This document shows positions 1 to 8,680 of a stretch of DNA of 64,000 nt, one piece after another. The stretch is from Piscinibacter sp047602365 (GTDB taxonomy: Bacteria; Pseudomonadota; Gammaproteobacteria; Burkholderiales; Burkholderiaceae_C), in contig JASGHM010000001.1 of assembly GCA_047602365.1 (NCBI GenBank), forward strand, positions 930,001 through 994,000. Direction: 5' to 3'. The notes beneath the pieces are model-generated. The model did not search any database, was not told the origin of the DNA, and saw only the letters and a program-made list of their open reading frames with translations. Made by a program: the position numbers and the translations under genes. How positions within the stretch are numbered: position 1 is the first letter of the stretch; every line of letters begins with the position of its first letter.

Positions 1-439
1 GCGCGAGCCGGCCAGCATCCGCGGCACCTGGGTGCAGGCGCGGCTGGACCTGCAGCGCGGCCGCGCCGCACAGGCTCATGCGGCGCTGGAGAAGCAGCTC
101 GCCTTCCTGCGCTCGATCAACGCCAATCAGTACTACCTGGCGATGAACCTGCGCACGCGGGCCGAGGCGGCACTGGCGCTGGCGCGGCACGACGACGCGC
201 TGGCCGATGCGCGCGAGGCGCTGTCGATCGCGCAGCGCCTGCAAGGCGGTAAGCCGCACTCCGACCAGGCGGGGCTTGCCTGGCTCACGCTCGGTCGTGT
301 CGAATTGGCGGGCGGCCGGCCCGACGCCGCGCGCCAGGCCTTCGAGCAAGGTGCCCTGCACCTCGCCGGGGCCACCGGCGCGGACAGCCCCGAGAGCCAG
401 CAGGCGCGTGCGCTGGCGAAGGCGGCCTCGGCGAACTAG
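1..439 (+). CDS. TPR-like protein, C-terminal fragment (5' end outside window)
   Basis: The open frame runs in from the window edge (codons begin at base 2) and stops with TAG at 437-439, so only about 145 C-terminal residues are seen. They are alanine/leucine-rich helical pairs (for example ALALARHDDALADAREAL and LGRVELAGGRPDAARQAFEQG) of tetratricopeptide type. Such tails occur on Ser/Thr kinases, adenylate cyclases and LuxR-type regulators, but the catalytic part lies outside the window, so the function cannot be assigned. A start at GTG 32 is possible but unlikely, because the frame and its composition continue upstream of it. Confidence 0.75.
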   Translation, partial: REPASIRGTWVQARLDLQRGRAAQAHAALEKQLAFLRSINANQYYLAMNLRTRAEAALALARHDDALADAREALSIAQRLQGGKPHSDQAGLAWLTLGRVELAGGRPDAARQAFEQGALHLAGATGADSPESQQARALAKAASAN

Positions 440-516
440 GGCCGGAACATCCGTCGGCCACGGGCACTGCCGGCCGTGGCGTCATCACATCGAACGATGA
501 GTCATGCGCGTGGGGC

Positions 517-545
517 TTGACCCGTCGATGGTGTGCGGCTAACTT
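517..545 (+). promoter_or_regulatory. Candidate sigma-70 promoter
   Basis: TTGACC at 517-522, a 17-bp spacer, then TAACTT at 540-545. It points toward the small reading frame that starts at 626. Spacing is ideal, the -35 matches five of six consensus positions and the -10 four of six. Confidence 0.45.
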
Positions 546-625
546 TGCAGCAACGCGAGCAGACTCTCTGCCGCGCCAACCCGCCGCAAGGCACGTCTCA
601 ACCGCAACGCCGAGGAGGTACCGCC

Positions 626-755
626 ATGAACTGCCGCTACATCCCCCATCGACGCGCGAATTCGCGACGTGACGACGCCGCTCGTCGGCATCGGTACGCA
701 CATGCGCGTGGCGTTGCAGCACGGTCCGGGAGAGGGTGCAGACAGATCGTCGTAG
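626..755 (+). CDS. Putative small protein of about 42 aa (needs one base removed)
   Basis: GAGGAGG ends six bases before ATG 626, an excellent ribosome binding site. Read straight, the frame becomes very arginine-rich and runs through the hairpin at 786-816. If one C of the five-C run at 641-645 is an extra base, the frame gives a more ordinary protein containing TTPLVGIGTHMRVALQHGP that stops at TAG 753-755, between a promoter and a terminator-like hairpin. The same kind of single-base insertion breaks several large genes in this window. No family is recognised. The alternative is an untranslated RNA or a longer basic peptide. Confidence 0.3.
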
Positions 756-785
756 ACGGTCACTCCCCTCGAGCCAAGTCTCTAC

Positions 786-816
786 GAGGCCCGGACACCG
801 AAAGGTTCCGGGCCTC
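786..816 (+). terminator. Terminator-like hairpin
   Basis: A perfect 10-bp stem, GAGGCCCGGA with TCCGGGCCTC, encloses an ACC/GGT extension and a GAAA loop. The downstream T-run is poor (GTCCATTTCC). The stem is nearly the same as the minus-strand terminator at 45022-45061, suggesting a common terminator sequence of this genome. Confidence 0.5.
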
Positions 817-983
817 GTCCATTTCCGGTCGGCTGCAGGTCGGTCGCGCGCCTCGGCGCAGATCGCTCTGACCCAACACATGCCATCGCAACGCCTCGCA
901 CGGTGGCGTCGGCGGTCGCAGGGTGGCGATTCGTCACTCGCTTCCGCTTGGCCACCGGGTGCACACACTCATCGGAGCACATC

Positions 984-1196
984 ATGGAATCGTCAACATT
1001 CAAACTCAGTTCCTGGCGGGCGCGTGTCGCCACAGCGTTTCTCGCGCTGTTCTGCTGCGTCGCCAGCCTCGGCGGCGTCGTCGCGCTGTACGCCTCGGCA
1101 TCGGGCGAGCTGGATCCTGCGCTGGCGCGGCTCAAGGCCGAACCGCCGGCCAGCCAGGCCGCCCGCAAGCTGGCCGCCGCGCCGTCGCGAACCTGA
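984..1196 (+). CDS. Small single-pass membrane protein, hypothetical (70 aa)
   Basis: ATG 984 follows GGAG with a six-base spacer and the frame stops at 1196. The protein has a short polar N-terminus, one hydrophobic segment at about residues 15-38 (VATAFLALFCCVASLGGVVAL) and a short polar tail with an LDPALARLKAEPPASQAARK stretch. This looks like a signal anchor or signal peptide of a small inner-membrane or periplasmic protein. No family is recognised. A strong hairpin follows immediately, consistent with a single-gene transcript. Confidence 0.5.
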   Translation: MESSTFKLSSWRARVATAFLALFCCVASLGGVVALYASASGELDPALARLKAEPPASQAARKLAAAPSRT

Positions 1197-1227
1197 AGGC
1201 GCAGTATGGCTAACGCCTTGCCTCGCA

Positions 1228-1257
1228 GCTGCCGCCGTCGACCCCGACGGCGGCAGC
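1228..1257. terminator. Strong hairpin between convergent genes
   Basis: A perfect 13-bp stem (GCTGCCGCCGTCG with CGACGGCGGCAGC) and a four-base loop lie between the plus-strand gene ending at 1196 and the minus-strand gene ending at 1266. There is no T-run on either side, so this is a putative bidirectional or Rho-assisted terminator. Confidence 0.5.
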
Positions 1258-1265
1258 ACACGATC

Positions 1266-2153
1266 TCAGCGCGACACCGAGGCCCGATCGAGCAGGCGCT
1301 CGAAGCCGGGGTAGTCGTCGCGGCGGATCGCGCTCTTGCGCGCGTGGGCGCTCCACGAGCTGCCCGCTGCCAGCGCCGCCTTGAAGGCCGGCGCATCGAC
1401 GATCCAGCTGCCGCCGAACAGCGTGACGCCGCGTGCGAACAGCGGGTCGGGCAGGCAGCCGGCGCCGGGACCGATCACCGACACACGCTGCGCGCCGCGG
1501 CAGTGCTCGAGCAGGCCGTCCAGCGTGTCGTTGAGCAGCACGGCGCTGGTCGACAGAACCTTGTTGCAACCAGCCAGTTCGGCGGCATCGAGCGTGACGC
1601 GCCAGCCGTCGTGCTCGCCGGCCAGGTCGGCACGCAGCTCGACGACGGTCAGCGTCGCACCGCTGGCCAGCACCCGCGCCACCAGCGGTGAAAACAGGCC
1701 GACCATGCCGACATGGTCGCCCGGCACCAGGTCGAGGTCGCCGATCGAACCCTGCGCCGACGGCGGCAGGTAGCCGGCGCGGTCGAACAGGTGGCGGGTC
1801 AGTGCGTTGACGGCGGCGAAGCCGAGCGCCCGCTGCGCGCCATCGGCCAGCGCGAGACGCTGCGCCAGTGCGAGCGACGGCATGCCGGCCAGCGCCGCGG
1901 CATCGCCGGCGCGCAGGCGCGCCAGCGTGTCGCCGAGCAGCACGAAGCTCAGGCCGAGCGAGCCGTCCTCCAACTCGATCGCGCAGAACTCGCCGTCGCG
2001 TGTGCCGTCGGCGGCCGGCGGCGGCAGGTGCAGCGCGGCCACGCGCGGCAGCGGGCCGAGCCGGGCAAGCCGGCCGACCAGCGCCAGCAGATCGTCGCGG
2101 CAGGATGCCAAGCTCAGGGCCTCGTCGCGGCCGGAAAGCGTTCGCGGTGCCAC
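1266..2153 (-). CDS. DUF364/DUF4213-type putative heavy-metal chelation protein
   Basis: The 295-residue protein has the DUF364 hallmarks in its C-terminal half: a KVLSTSAVLLNDTLDGLLEHC helix region, VSVIGPGAGCLPDPLFARGV, and the FGGSWIVD strand. The N-terminal half resembles the DUF4213/enolase-like domain that precedes DUF364. Members are linked by fold and genome context to metal or cofactor handling, but no reaction is established. The GTG start at 2153 lies inside the 3' end of the upstream regulator gene (40-base overlap), so the two are probably co-transcribed. A TTG a few codons further in is an alternative start. Confidence 0.7.
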   Translation of the reverse strand: MAPRTLSGRDEALSLASCRDDLLALVGRLARLGPLPRVAALHLPPPAADGTRDGEFCAIELEDGSLGLSFVLLGDTLARLRAGDAAALAGMPSLALAQRLALADGAQRALGFAAVNALTRHLFDRAGYLPPSAQGSIGDLDLVPGDHVGMVGLFSPLVARVLASGATLTVVELRADLAGEHDGWRVTLDAAELAGCNKVLSTSAVLLNDTLDGLLEHCRGAQRVSVIGPGAGCLPDPLFARGVTLFGGSWIVDAPAFKAALAAGSSWSAHARKSAIRRDDYPGFERLLDRASVSR

Positions 2154-4807
2154 GCCGCCGCCTGGCCGCGCGAGTCCAGCGCCAGCTTGGCGAGGATGTT
2201 GGCGACGTGGCGCTTGACGGTGTGCGGGCTCAGTTCGAGCGCGCGTGCGATCAGCTTGTTGCTGTCGCCGGCGGCGATGCAGGCCAGCACCTCCTGTTCA
2301 CGATCGGTCAGCGGTGTCGCCACCGCGGGCGTGGCCTCCGCCTCGCGCAGCAGCACGACGGCCGTGGGAGCGGCCCGCTCGGCCAGCAGGTTCGCCAGCC
2401 ACTCGCGTTCGAGCGCGAACTCGGCCGGCGCCGGCGCCGCCGCCATCGCCGCGCAGGCGGCGCGGCCGGTGACCAGCAGGCCGACCGGCTCGCCGGCCTC
2501 ACGCGCCTGCCGCACCACCGGCGCGAGCACGGTCCACGCGCTACGCGCGTCGCCGCGGCGCAGGTGCACACCGGCCAGCGCCATGCGCACGGTGGTGTCG
2601 AGCGACAGCGTGTCGATCTCGGCGGAATCGACCAGCGCCGACTCGAGCCGCTCGCGCGCGTCGTCGAGCCGGCCTTCGCGCAGCGCCGCCAGCCCCTGGA
2701 TCGCCAGCCGCGCGCCGCGCATGTAGGGCCACTCGCCGGTCGGCGGTGTGGCGGCGAGCTGGTCGACGGCCTGGCGCAGGCCCTCGTCGTCACCCAGCGC
2801 CGCGCTCATGCGGCCGAGGTTGTAGAGGTAGACGCCACGCCAGCTGGCACGGCGCTCCGGGTCGGAGTCGACGTCGTCGATCATCGCCTGCGCGGCCTCG
2901 CGCATCGCTGCGGCTTCGCCGCGCAGCGTGTGCCAGGCCATCGAGAAGGCGAGGATGGGGATGCGCAGGCTGCGTGGCTGGCCGAGCCAGCGTTCGTCGT
3001 CGCGCACCTCGAGCATCAGCCGGTGGGCCTCGTCGGCGCGGCCCTGCCACAGCAGCAGCCAGGCCTGCAGCGCATTGGCCGCCGCGCGCAACGGCGCGTG
3101 GTGCTCGCCGGCCACGTGCAGCGCGGCACGCACGAAACGCTGCATCGGCGCGCGCACGCCGGCGCGGCCGACGAACATGAAGTGCGGCGCGCTGCGGTAC
3201 CACTGCGTCGGCGCCGCCATGCCGGCGTCGGCGCTGCCCCGCCCCTCGAGCAGGTCGGTCATGCGCTCGAGGTGCCGCGCCGGGCCCAGCGCCGGGCCGG
3301 TGGCGCCGGTGCGCCAGTACATCATCAGCTCCGACAGCGTCTCGGTGTCGCGGTCCAGCGGCTGCGCGCGCACGGCATCGAGCCGCTGCGCCGCCTCGGC
3401 GATGCGGCCGATGGCGATCAGCCCGACGGTCTCCAGCACGCCGGCCTGGCGCGCCAGGTCGGCGTGGCCGGCGTCCTCGAAGCCGCGCGCGGCACGCTCC
3501 ATCGAGCGCTGCATCGTGATCCACTCGAAGCGCGGCCACGCGCACAGCCCGCGGGCGAAGGCCAGGCGCGGCGAGCGTTCGCGCTGCTCGGCGGGGAATT
3601 GCTCGACCAGCCGGATCACCGTCGCGTGGCCGCCGGCCAGCAGCAGCGCCGGCACCGCCGCCACCAGCGCGCCCTCGGCCTGAGCCCAGGCGCCGGCGCG
3701 CATCAGCAGGTTGACGCGCCGCATCACGTCGCTTTCCTGCCCGGCGGCGCGCACCAGCAGGTCGTTGAACTCGTCGGGGTGGGCGCGGCGCAGCCGGTCC
3801 TCGAGGAAGTCGCGGAACAGGTCGTGCAGGCGCAGCGTGGTCTCGTCGCCGTCGAGCACGGTGGCGAACAGGCCGCGGCGCTCGATCTCCTCCATCCAGC
3901 GCGCCGCGCGCGCATCGCCGCTGACCGCCTCGCAGCGCGCCACGGTCAGCTCGGGCAGCACCGAGCAGCGCAGCAGGAAGTCGCGCAGGCCCGAGGGCAC
4001 GTCGTCCAGCACCTCGGCGGCGAGGTAGTCGAACAGGTGGCGCTGCGTGGTCGCCTGGGCGGCCCGTTCGGCACCGGCCGTGCCGCTGCTGTTCAGGCTC
4101 AGGCGCAGGCCGGCCGGCCAGCCGGCGGTGCGTTGCAGCAGCGCCTGCGCCGACCAGACCACCGGCCGCGCGGCAGCGTCGACCAGCGCCTGCACGTCGT
4201 CGGCCGAGAAGCGCAGGTCGCCCTGGCGGAACTCGGCCACCTCGCCGGCCGCGCGCCAGCGCAGCAGCGGCAGCGGCGGCTCGACACGGGTGCCGATCAC
4301 GATCGACCAGGACGGCGGCAGGCCGGCGACCAGCGCCTCGAGCAGCTCGAATACGGCCGGGTCCTCGATGCGGTGCAGGTCGTCGATCACCAGCAGCCCG
4401 CGCGACACCTCGGCGGCGGCGAGCGCCGTCAGCAGTTCGTCGGCGGCCTGTGCGCGCCGTTCGCTGCCTTCGTGCAGTGTCGCCAGCAGCGCCTCGGGGG
4501 CACGCCGCCAGGGCAGGTCGAGCGGGTCGAGCGCCGCGCACAGGCAGGCGAGGAAACGATGCAGGTCGTCCTCCTCGTCGGCGCTGACCCAGGCGACACG
4601 CGCCTCGCCGGCCTGGAAGGAACGCACCGCCTGCGTCAGCGCCACCGTCTTGCCGAAGCCGGCCGGCGCGCACAGCAGCGTCAGCCGCGCCTGCGCCAGC
4701 GCGTCGCGCAGGCGGCGCAGCAGCTCGGGCCGGGCGACGAGATGGGTCCGCACCAGCGGTGGCTGGATCTTGGCCGGGGCGAAGGTCTGCGCTTGCACGG
4801 CCGACAC
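2114..4807 (-). CDS. MalT-type (LAL) ATP-dependent LuxR-family regulator
   Basis: At 897 residues this is the usual size of large ATP-binding LuxR regulators. A Walker A motif APAGFGKT is at residues 47-54 and a Walker B-like LLVIDDLHR near 140. A long helical TPR-like sensor region follows, and a C-terminal LuxR helix-turn-helix (LTDREQEVLACIAAGDSNKLIA, SPHTVKRHVANILAKL) lies within the last 70 residues. Family members such as MalT and AlkS bind ATP and an inducer and activate nearby genes. The overlapping DUF364 gene downstream is the likeliest functional partner. Start taken as GTG 4807; GTG 4798 is an alternative. Confidence 0.9.
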   Translation of the reverse strand: MSAVQAQTFAPAKIQPPLVRTHLVARPELLRRLRDALAQARLTLLCAPAGFGKTVALTQAVRSFQAGEARVAWVSADEEDDLHRFLACLCAALDPLDLPWRRAPEALLATLHEGSERRAQAADELLTALAAAEVSRGLLVIDDLHRIEDPAVFELLEALVAGLPPSWSIVIGTRVEPPLPLLRWRAAGEVAEFRQGDLRFSADDVQALVDAAARPVVWSAQALLQRTAGWPAGLRLSLNSSGTAGAERAAQATTQRHLFDYLAAEVLDDVPSGLRDFLLRCSVLPELTVARCEAVSGDARAARWMEEIERRGLFATVLDGDETTLRLHDLFRDFLEDRLRRAHPDEFNDLLVRAAGQESDVMRRVNLLMRAGAWAQAEGALVAAVPALLLAGGHATVIRLVEQFPAEQRERSPRLAFARGLCAWPRFEWITMQRSMERAARGFEDAGHADLARQAGVLETVGLIAIGRIAEAAQRLDAVRAQPLDRDTETLSELMMYWRTGATGPALGPARHLERMTDLLEGRGSADAGMAAPTQWYRSAPHFMFVGRAGVRAPMQRFVRAALHVAGEHHAPLRAAANALQAWLLLWQGRADEAHRLMLEVRDDERWLGQPRSLRIPILAFSMAWHTLRGEAAAMREAAQAMIDDVDSDPERRASWRGVYLYNLGRMSAALGDDEGLRQAVDQLAATPPTGEWPYMRGARLAIQGLAALREGRLDDARERLESALVDSAEIDTLSLDTTVRMALAGVHLRRGDARSAWTVLAPVVRQAREAGEPVGLLVTGRAACAAMAAAPAPAEFALEREWLANLLAERAAPTAVVLLREAEATPAVATPLTDREQEVLACIAAGDSNKLIARALELSPHTVKRHVANILAKLALDSRGQAAAWHRERFPAATRP

Positions 4808-4908
4808 GATACCGAAGACCGGCGCGCGCGGCAGCCACCCGGTCGCGCGGGCACCGCCTTCACCTTCGCCTCACCGGGCGCCGCGGCCGCGCTGGCATCA
4901 TCGTCACC

Positions 4909-5583
4909 ATGCGTGTGCTGCTGGTGGAAGACGACACGATGATCGGCGAGAGCCTGCGCGAGGCGCTGCGCCGGCAGGGCATGGCCTGCGACTGGGTGCG
5001 CGACGGCCGCGCCGCCGACGCCGTGCTGGCCAGCGAACGCTTCGACGCGGTGCTGCTCGACCTCGGCCTGCCGCAGCGCGACGGCCTGGCGGTGCTGGGC
5101 GACCTGCGGGCGCGCGGCGATGCCACGCCGGTGATCGTGCTGACCGCGCGCGACACCTTGCCCGACAAGGTCAGGGGCCTGGACAGCGGCGCCGACGACT
5201 ACCTCGTCAAGCCCTTCGAGCTGGACGAACTGCTGGCCCGGCTGCGTGCGCTGCGCCGCCGCCACGACGGCCGTACCAGCACCGTGCTGCAGGTGGCCGA
5301 CCTGACGCTGGACCCGGCCACCCGCGAGGTGCGTCGCGGCGGCCGGCCGGTGCTGCTGTCGGCGCGCGAGTTCGCGCTGCTGCAGGCACTGCTCGAGCGG
5401 CCAGGCGCCATCGTCTCGCGCGCACAGCTGGAAGATCGCCTGTACGGCTGGGGCGAGGAGCTGGAGAGCAACGCCATCAGCGTCTACATGCACCAGCTGC
5501 GCCGCAAGCTCGGCGACGACCTGCTGCACACCGTGCGCGGCCTGGGCTACTACGCCGGCCCGGCCAAGGACGGCAGCGCTTGA
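4909..5583 (+). CDS. OmpR/QseB-type response regulator
   Basis: The 224-residue protein has an N-terminal receiver domain (acidic pocket ED at 7-9, phosphoacceptor D51 in VLLDLGLP, LVKPFE lysine near 105) and a C-terminal winged helix (LSAREFALLQALLERPGAIVSR, then YMHQLRRKLG and VRGLGYYA). It is divergent from the LuxR regulator across a 100-bp gap. Its stop overlaps the TTG start of the sensor kinase, so the two form a translationally coupled pair of PmrAB/QseBC type. The signal and targets cannot be told from sequence. Confidence 0.92.
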   Translation: MRVLLVEDDTMIGESLREALRRQGMACDWVRDGRAADAVLASERFDAVLLDLGLPQRDGLAVLGDLRARGDATPVIVLTARDTLPDKVRGLDSGADDYLVKPFELDELLARLRALRRRHDGRTSTVLQVADLTLDPATREVRRGGRPVLLSAREFALLQALLERPGAIVSRAQLEDRLYGWGEELESNAISVYMHQLRRKLGDDLLHTVRGLGYYAGPAKDGSA

Positions 5584-6905
5584 AGACCGACCTGCTGCAC
5601 TCGCTGCGCGCCCGGCTGTTCGCCTTCCTGCTCGCGCTGGCCGCGGTGACCGCGCTGGCGGTGGGAGGCGCCACCTACTTCAGCGTGCGCACCGAGGCCG
5701 ACGAGCTGTTCGACTACCACCTGCGCCAGATGGCGCTGTCGCTGCGCGACCAGGGCCGCATCGGCGACGAGGAACGCGACGCGCTGGCCAACCCCGAGTT
5801 CGACTACGTGGTGCAGGTCTGGGCGGTCGACGGCGTGACGCTCTACACCAGCCGGCCGCAGGGCATCCGGCAGTCATTGCCGCCGCGCGCCGTGCTCGGC
5901 TACAGCCAGATCCGCCTGGCCGGCGAGGACTGGCGCGTGTTCGCCGCCGCCACGCCGGCGCGTGTCGTGCAGGTGGCGCAGCCGCTCGCGGTGCGCCGCG
6001 GCCTGGCCGCCAGCGCGGCGCTGCGCAGCGTGCTGCCGATCGCCATCGCCGCGCCGCTGGTCGCTCTGGGCCTGTGGTGGATCATCGGCGTGTCGCTGGC
6101 GCCACTGCAGCGCGTCGTGCGCGAAGCACGCTCGCGCGACGCCGACAGCCTGCGCGCGCTGCCCGACGACGACCTGCCGCAGGAGCTGCAGCCGCTGGTC
6201 GGCGCCTTCAACGGCCTGCTCGAGCGGCTGGCCGCGGCCTTCGAGACGCAGCGCCACTTCGTCGCCGATGCCGCGCACGAGCTGCGCACACCGCTGACCG
6301 CGCTGAAGCTGCAGATCGGTCTGCTGCAGGGCACGCCCGTCGGGCCCGAACAGGACGCCGCGATCGCCCGCCTGCGCGCCGGCGTCGACCGCGCCACGCA
6401 CCTGGTCGAGCAGCTGCTGGCGCTGGCCCGTGCCGAGCCCGGTGCCGCCGCGGCGCCGATGGCCGAGGTCGACCTCGCCAAGGTGGCACGACAGGCACTG
6501 GCCGACGCCGAGCCCCTGGCCGCGCACCGCGGCACGGCGATCACGCTCGACGCGCCGGCACCGGTGCGCCTGCAAGGCGATGCGCAGGCGCTGCGCAGCG
6601 CCATCCGCAACCTGCTCGACAACGCAGTGAAGTACGGCGGCCATCGTGTCGAACTGGCGGTGCACCCGGCCGCTGCCGGCGGCTGGCGCTTGCGCGTGGA
6701 CGACGACGGCCCGGGCATACCGCCCGAGCAGCGTGAGCGGGTGTTCGACCGTTTCCAGCGCGGCGAAGCGCGCGAGATCGACGGCAGCGGCCTCGGCCTG
6801 GCCATCGTGCAGGCCGTGGCGAGGCGGCACGGCGCGTCGGTGCAGCTCGGCAGCGCCGCGCTCGGCGGGCTGCGTGTCGAGATGCGCCAGGGTTCTCCCG
6901 GCTGA
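5580..6905 (+). CDS. QseC/PmrB-type sensor histidine kinase
   Basis: TTG 5580 overlaps the regulator stop codon (TTGA) and gives 441 residues. There is a first membrane helix at about 13-33, a periplasmic 2CSK_N-like segment to about 148, and a second helix at about 150-173. A HAMP-like linker precedes the H-box FVADAAHELRTPLTALKLQ with H233. N-, G1- and G2-box motifs follow (NLLDNAVKYG, DDDGPGIPP, GSGLGLAIVQAV). It is predicted to autophosphorylate and pass phosphate to the adjacent regulator. No ATG is available at this position. Confidence 0.9.
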   Translation: MKTDLLHSLRARLFAFLLALAAVTALAVGGATYFSVRTEADELFDYHLRQMALSLRDQGRIGDEERDALANPEFDYVVQVWAVDGVTLYTSRPQGIRQSLPPRAVLGYSQIRLAGEDWRVFAAATPARVVQVAQPLAVRRGLAASAALRSVLPIAIAAPLVALGLWWIIGVSLAPLQRVVREARSRDADSLRALPDDDLPQELQPLVGAFNGLLERLAAAFETQRHFVADAAHELRTPLTALKLQIGLLQGTPVGPEQDAAIARLRAGVDRATHLVEQLLALARAEPGAAAAPMAEVDLAKVARQALADAEPLAAHRGTAITLDAPAPVRLQGDAQALRSAIRNLLDNAVKYGGHRVELAVHPAAAGGWRLRVDDDGPGIPPEQRERVFDRFQRGEAREIDGSGLGLAIVQAVARRHGASVQLGSAALGGLRVEMRQGSPG

Positions 6906-6971
6906 TCAGCGCGCGCCGTTCGGCGCTACCCTCGCCGGCACGACAAGAGCGCGCCGCGCCAGGAGACGACG

Positions 6972-7493
6972 ATGTGGCCACCCTCACGGCAGTCTTGCGT
7001 GCTGCTGCTCGTGCTGTCGCTCGCGGGCTGTTCGCGTGAGCAGCGCCCGACGGCGCCGGCCACGCCGGCCGTGCCGGTGGCGGCCATCGCGGCGCTGCCC
7101 GACGATGGCCTGGCCCTGATCCTGCCCGACCTGATGGACCTGCTCGTCGACCCGGCGGCCGGCGTTCTGATGGCCGCTGCCGCCCAGCCTGCGCACCACG
7201 AGCACGAACCACGCGCGCCCGAGGCCTGGCAGGCGGTGGTCGACGCCGCGACGCAGCTGGTGCAGACCAGCGGCATGCTGGCCGATCCGGCGCTGTCGCG
7301 CGGCCGCGGCGACTGGCTGCAATGGGCCGAGTCGATGCGTGACGGCGCGGCCACCGGTGCGGCGGCTGCGCGCCGCCGCGATTCACGCAGCCTGTACGCC
7401 GCCGGCCAGCAGCTGAAGGCGGCCTGCGAGGGCTGCCATGCACGCTATGCCTCGCGGCCCGCCGAGCCGCTGGTGTCGCACGCGCTGCGCTAG
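6972..7493 (+). CDS. c-type cytochrome lipoprotein
   Basis: This 173-residue protein has a lipoprotein signal ending LSLAGC (C20) and a single haem-binding CEGCH motif at residues 152-156 near the C-terminus, where four-helix cytochrome c-prime/c556-like proteins carry it. The middle is a helical region containing LPDLMDLLVDP and a His-rich HHEHE patch. It is predicted to be anchored to a membrane in the periplasm and to transfer electrons or sense redox state or gases. AGGAG lies seven bases before ATG 6972. Its 3' end overlaps the convergent gene by four bases. Confidence 0.75.
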   Translation: MWPPSRQSCVLLLVLSLAGCSREQRPTAPATPAVPVAAIAALPDDGLALILPDLMDLLVDPAAGVLMAAAAQPAHHEHEPRAPEAWQAVVDAATQLVQTSGMLADPALSRGRGDWLQWAESMRDGAATGAAAARRRDSRSLYAAGQQLKAACEGCHARYASRPAEPLVSHALR

Positions 7494-8149
7494 GCCTTGC
7501 GCCGCCGCACTGCGCGCACCTTGCCGCTCGGCCCGCCGCCGCAGTAGAACAGCGCCGCACCGTCGGACTCCAGGCCGCTGACGCCGGTGCCGGGCGGCAT
7601 CTCCAGCCGCTCGATCACGGCGCCGCTGGCCGGGTCGATGCGGCGGATGTCGCTCTGATCGCCTTCCCAGGTGCCATGCCACAGTTCGCCGTCGACCCAG
7701 GTCACGCCGGTCACGAAACGGTCGGACTCGATGGTGCGCAGGATCTCGCCGGTGGCCGGGTCGATGCGGTGGATCCGGCGGTCGCGGTACTGGCCGACCC
7801 ACAGGCTGCCCTCGGCCCAGGCCAGTCCCGAGTCGCGGCCCTGGCCGGGCGCCGGGATCGAGGCCAGCACCTCGCCGCTGGCCGGGTCAATCTTGTCGAT
7901 GCGCGCCTCGGCGATCTGGTACAGGTGCGTGCCGTCGAACGCGCTGCCGGCGTCGCAGGCGCGCTCCAGCCGGCGCGCGACCGCGCCGCTGGCCGGGTCG
8001 ATGGCCAGCAATGCGGCATCGGTGGCGGCCCAGACATGCGAGCCATCGTGCGTGATGCCGTGGATGGGCGGGGCGCCGGCAAAGGGGCCGTACTCGCGCA
8101 CGATCTCGGCCTGCGCCACGGCAGCCGGTTCGGGGTTCGGGGTGCCCAT
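7490..8149 (-). CDS. Streptogramin-lyase-like beta-propeller protein
   Basis: The 219-residue protein is built from repeats of about 45 residues, each centred on IDPASGxV/IDPATGEI (for example RIDKIDPASGEVLASI and IHRIDPATGEILRTI). Aromatic WAATD, WVGQYRD and WHGTWEGD strands complete propeller blades of the Vgb/SMP-30-like type. There is no signal peptide, so it is probably cytosolic. The ligand or reaction is unknown, and a true streptogramin lyase role is unlikely. The SRPBCC gene upstream on the same strand ends nine bases before its ATG, so they are probably co-transcribed. Confidence 0.7.
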   Translation of the reverse strand: MGTPNPEPAAVAQAEIVREYGPFAGAPPIHGITHDGSHVWAATDAALLAIDPASGAVARRLERACDAGSAFDGTHLYQIAEARIDKIDPASGEVLASIPAPGQGRDSGLAWAEGSLWVGQYRDRRIHRIDPATGEILRTIESDRFVTGVTWVDGELWHGTWEGDQSDIRRIDPASGAVIERLEMPPGTGVSGLESDGAALFYCGGGPSGKVRAVRRRKA

Positions 8150-8157
8150 GCGTCCGC

Positions 8158-8622
8158 CTAGTGCCAGTTGCTGATCTTCAGGTCACGCGGCGCAGGCTGG
8201 CCGTGGCCGGTCTCGACCCAGTCGCGCAGGCTCAGCAGGAAGGTCGCCCACTTGGTGCTGCAGTGGGCCATGAACTCGCCACCCTGCCCGGCATCGCGCC
8301 AATGGCGGTGACCGAACATCACGATGGTCTGGCCGTCCTGCTGCGACAGCACGAACTCGATGTCGGTGCCCAGCCACTCGGCCGGGCCGTCCTTGACCAA
8401 CCAGCGCACGCTGCGCTCGGGCGCCAGTTCGACCACGTCCATGCCGAAGCCGCCGATGTCGCCGCCGTTGGCATCGTGGAAGCGAAATGCGACGTGGCCG
8501 CCGGGCTTCGAGTGGCCGGTGGTGTCCTCGGTCCACCAGCCGGCCAGGCCGTCGATGGTGGCGAGTGCCGCGTAGACCTGCGACGGCGCGGCCTTGATGC
8601 CGATCCGGTGAACGATGTCCAT
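8158..8622 (-). CDS. SRPBCC (AHSA1/START-like) domain protein
   Basis: The protein has a typical AHSA1-like fold pattern: HRIGIKAAPSQVYAALATIDGLAGWWT at the N-terminus, a GFGMDVVELAPERSVRWLV strand region, and a C-terminal helix CSTKWATFLLSLRDWVETG. About 154 residues is standard. AAGGAG at 8632-8637 is nine bases before ATG 8622 but touches the in-frame ATG 8631, so 8622 is preferred. It lies directly downstream of the TPR/winged-helix gene, a pairing known in Burkholderiales where the regulator is thought to control the SRPBCC gene. The ligand is unknown. Confidence 0.8.
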   Translation of the reverse strand: MDIVHRIGIKAAPSQVYAALATIDGLAGWWTEDTTGHSKPGGHVAFRFHDANGGDIGGFGMDVVELAPERSVRWLVKDGPAEWLGTDIEFVLSQQDGQTIVMFGHRHWRDAGQGGEFMAHCSTKWATFLLSLRDWVETGHGQPAPRDLKISNWH

Positions 8623-8680
8623 CTTCTTCATCTCCTTGAGTGTGCGTTGCGGCGCCCGCATCGGCACCGTGGGTCGCACT

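Noticed and set aside
1868..4942. A very long plus-strand open frame opposite the LuxR regulator
   Set aside because: High GC leaves antisense frames open. The minus strand has Walker and helix-turn-helix motifs in order, while the plus-strand translation is arginine/glutamine-rich without any domain.
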